Position numbers and translations under genes: made by a program. DNA of 7,835 nucleotides, from the NCBI GenBank assembly GCA_003541875.1, contig DPLS01000408.1, positions 1 to 7,835 of the forward strand, in the 5' to 3' direction. The notes beneath the pieces were generated by a model. It saw nothing but the letters and a program-made list of their open reading frames with translations. It was not told where the DNA came from and did not search any database. Shown piece by piece: positions 6,569 through 7,835 of the stretch (position 1 is its first letter; every line of letters begins with the position of its first letter). The stretch comes from Bacteroidota bacterium. GTDB taxonomy: Bacteria; Bacteroidota; Ignavibacteria; UBA10030; UBA6906.

Positions 6569-7835
6569 TATTGGGCTCCTTTCAGAACAACAACAGTGCG
6601 ACCCTCGGGCACGAAGTACTTCTTTGCCGCGTTCACGATATCCTGCGGCGTGACCTTGCCGAGTTGCGCGTACAACTGGTCAACGATTTCGACGCCACCT
6701 GTCAGAGCGACAAACCGGGCAAGACCGCCAGCAACGTGATCGGGCGTATCGAGGCCCATAAGGAAGCTGTATTTGTTTCTCCGCTTCAGGTCATTCAGCT
6801 TCTTCTCGTCGATCAAAGTCGTTTTGAATTGTTCAAGCGTCTTGTACACCTCGTCCCGTACGTAATCTACATCCTCCATCTTCTTGACCATTGAGTACAC
6901 CTCGAACAGCGGCATATCCTTGTTGATCGGCGTGCTCGCACCAAGGTTCTGCACTTTTTGTTCCTGGATGACAAGCTTCTTGTAAAGATCGCTGGTTTCT
7001 CCAAAGGCAAGATCACCAAGCAGGATTGCCGCAGCGAAGTTCGTGTTGTTCGGATCGAGCGCGTCGCCTTTGTACGCGATATCGATTATGGGGAGAGTCT
7101 TCCCCGGGTATGCAACTTCAGCAGTCCTCTCGCCTTTCTGCGGTGGCTCAGGCATAATACTGGGGGCTTGATATCCCTTCCGCCATGCACTGTAATATTT
7201 CGTGATGAACTTCATCGTTGCATCCATGTTGATATCGCCGGCAACCACAATCACAACATTTTCCGGTCGATAGAAACGGTTGAAGAACGACCTGCTGTAT
7301 TCATATTGCTCCGGCATCGCTTTGATGTCAGGCTCAAAACCGATTGTCGTGTGTTTGTAGGTATGCACATCATAAGCGAGATCCTGCATCTTCTCGTTCA
7401 GGAGAGAAAACGGACTTGTGATGCTCTTGCGGTATTCGCCGTAGACTGCACCGGCTTCTGTCTGGAATGCCGGCTTCTCGTAGTAGAGATTCTGAAACCG
7501 ATCACTCTCGATCTCAATCACCTTCTCCAGATCCTCTTTCGCAAAGACCAAATGATAGGCGGTATAGTCATCAGTTGTGTAGGCATTGGCATTTGCGCCA
7601 ATACTTGTGACTATGCTGTCGTACACAGAACCGGGATACTTCTTCGTGCCGCGGAACATCATATGCTCGAAGAAATGGGCAAAACCGGACTTGCCCGGCT
7701 CCACCTCGTCACGGCTTCCTGTACACACAACGGAGTAGTAAGCGACAAGGCCGGGACTTTCCAGCGGAATCATGATGACCTTCAGACCGTTGGGCAGAGT
7801 TTCAGTCTGATACTTGTACGGAAAAATTGCTTCAG
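6568..7835 (-). CDS. M16 family zinc metallopeptidase, catalytic subunit (5' end outside window)
   Basis: The frame is open to the window edge. The 20 codons before the Met at 7773 read EAIFPYKYQTETLPNGLKVI, a normal M16 beginning, so the true start and probably a signal peptide lie beyond 7835. Numbering from the Met at 7773, the inverted zinc motif is HFFEH (His33, Glu36, His37) followed by MMFRGTKKYPG, and the third zinc ligand is Glu113 in VYGEYR, 76 residues on, with Glu106 seven residues before it as in other M16 enzymes. The substrate-binding R/Y motif is missing: at the equivalent place the sequence reads EQKVQNL (Lys273 and Leu277). The active site is thus complete only with the downstream partner. 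The family cleaves unfolded or short peptides inside a clam-shaped chamber. Stop TAA (6568-6570) overlaps the partner's ATG by one base. Confidence 0.95.
   Translation of the reverse strand, partial: EAIFPYKYQTETLPNGLKVIMIPLESPGLVAYYSVVCTGSRDEVEPGKSGFAHFFEHMMFRGTKKYPGSVYDSIVTSIGANANAYTTDDYTAYHLVFAKEDLEKVIEIESDRFQNLYYEKPAFQTEAGAVYGEYRKSITSPFSLLNEKMQDLAYDVHTYKHTTIGFEPDIKAMPEQYEYSRSFFNRFYRPENVVIVVAGDINMDATMKFITKYYSAWRKGYQAPSIMPEPPQKGERTAEVAYPGKTLPIIDIAYKGDALDPNNTNFAAAILLGDLAFGETSDLYKKLVIQEQKVQNLGASTPINKDMPLFEVYSMVKKMEDVDYVRDEVYKTLEQFKTTLIDEKKLNDLKRRNKYSFLMGLDTPDHVAGGLARFVALTGGVEIVDQLYAQLGKVTPQDIVNAAKKYFVPEGRTVVVLKGAQ
6576..6582 (-). promoter_or_regulatory. Shine-Dalgarno site for the second M16 gene, inside the first
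   Basis: AAAGGAG on the minus strand lies 7 bases before the ATG at 6568 and within the last codons of the catalytic subunit gene. Together with the TAATG overlap it allows both reinitiation and independent ribosome entry, which favours matched amounts of the two subunits. Confidence 0.8.

Overview
The window (about 50% GC by eye) looks like chromosome of a bacterium from the Fibrobacteres-Chlorobi-Bacteroidetes superphylum, most likely an Ignavibacteria-like or unclassified Bacteroidota lineage. The main evidence is two secreted proteins that end in the type IX secretion (T9SS) type A sorting domain with the QNYPNPFNP signature and a KRMLLLK/KKMMSLK-type C-terminus. A predicted lipoprotein and a periplasmic M16 peptidase pair fit a diderm cell. 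This assignment is inferred from protein style only. There are no RNA genes, CRISPR arrays, transposases or phage genes that I can support.

Layout. 1-1113 (+) is the 3' part of a large T9SS cargo protein. It is followed by a very strong intrinsic terminator with a 14-bp perfect stem (1174-1210). 1333-3117 (+) is a complete T9SS cargo protein, with signal peptide, about eight propeller-like repeats and a sorting domain. 3170-3652 (+) is a small beta-rich protein of unknown function. It overlaps by 4 nt (ATGA) a YjbQ/UPF0047-family gene at 3649-4065. A 415-bp gap (4066-4480) holds a probable terminator and a nested inverted repeat. 4481-4951 (+) is a small predicted lipoprotein. A bidirectional terminator (5004-5045) separates it from two convergent minus-strand genes, 6568->7835 and 5060-6568. 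These encode an M16 metallopeptidase pair: the upstream subunit carries the zinc motif HFFEH, and the downstream subunit has lost it but keeps the R/Y motif. The two are joined by a TAATG stop-start overlap.

How the genes relate. The two T9SS cargos are neighbours but probably separate transcription units, because a terminator lies between them. The unknown protein and YjbQ are translationally coupled and may be co-transcribed with the second cargo, since no terminator is visible in the 52-nt gap before them. The M16 pair is expected to form one heterodimeric periplasmic peptidase. The window does not contain an obvious new defence or mobile system. The least explained items are the unknown-protein/YjbQ couple, the orphan lipoprotein and the nested inverted repeat at 4251-4309.
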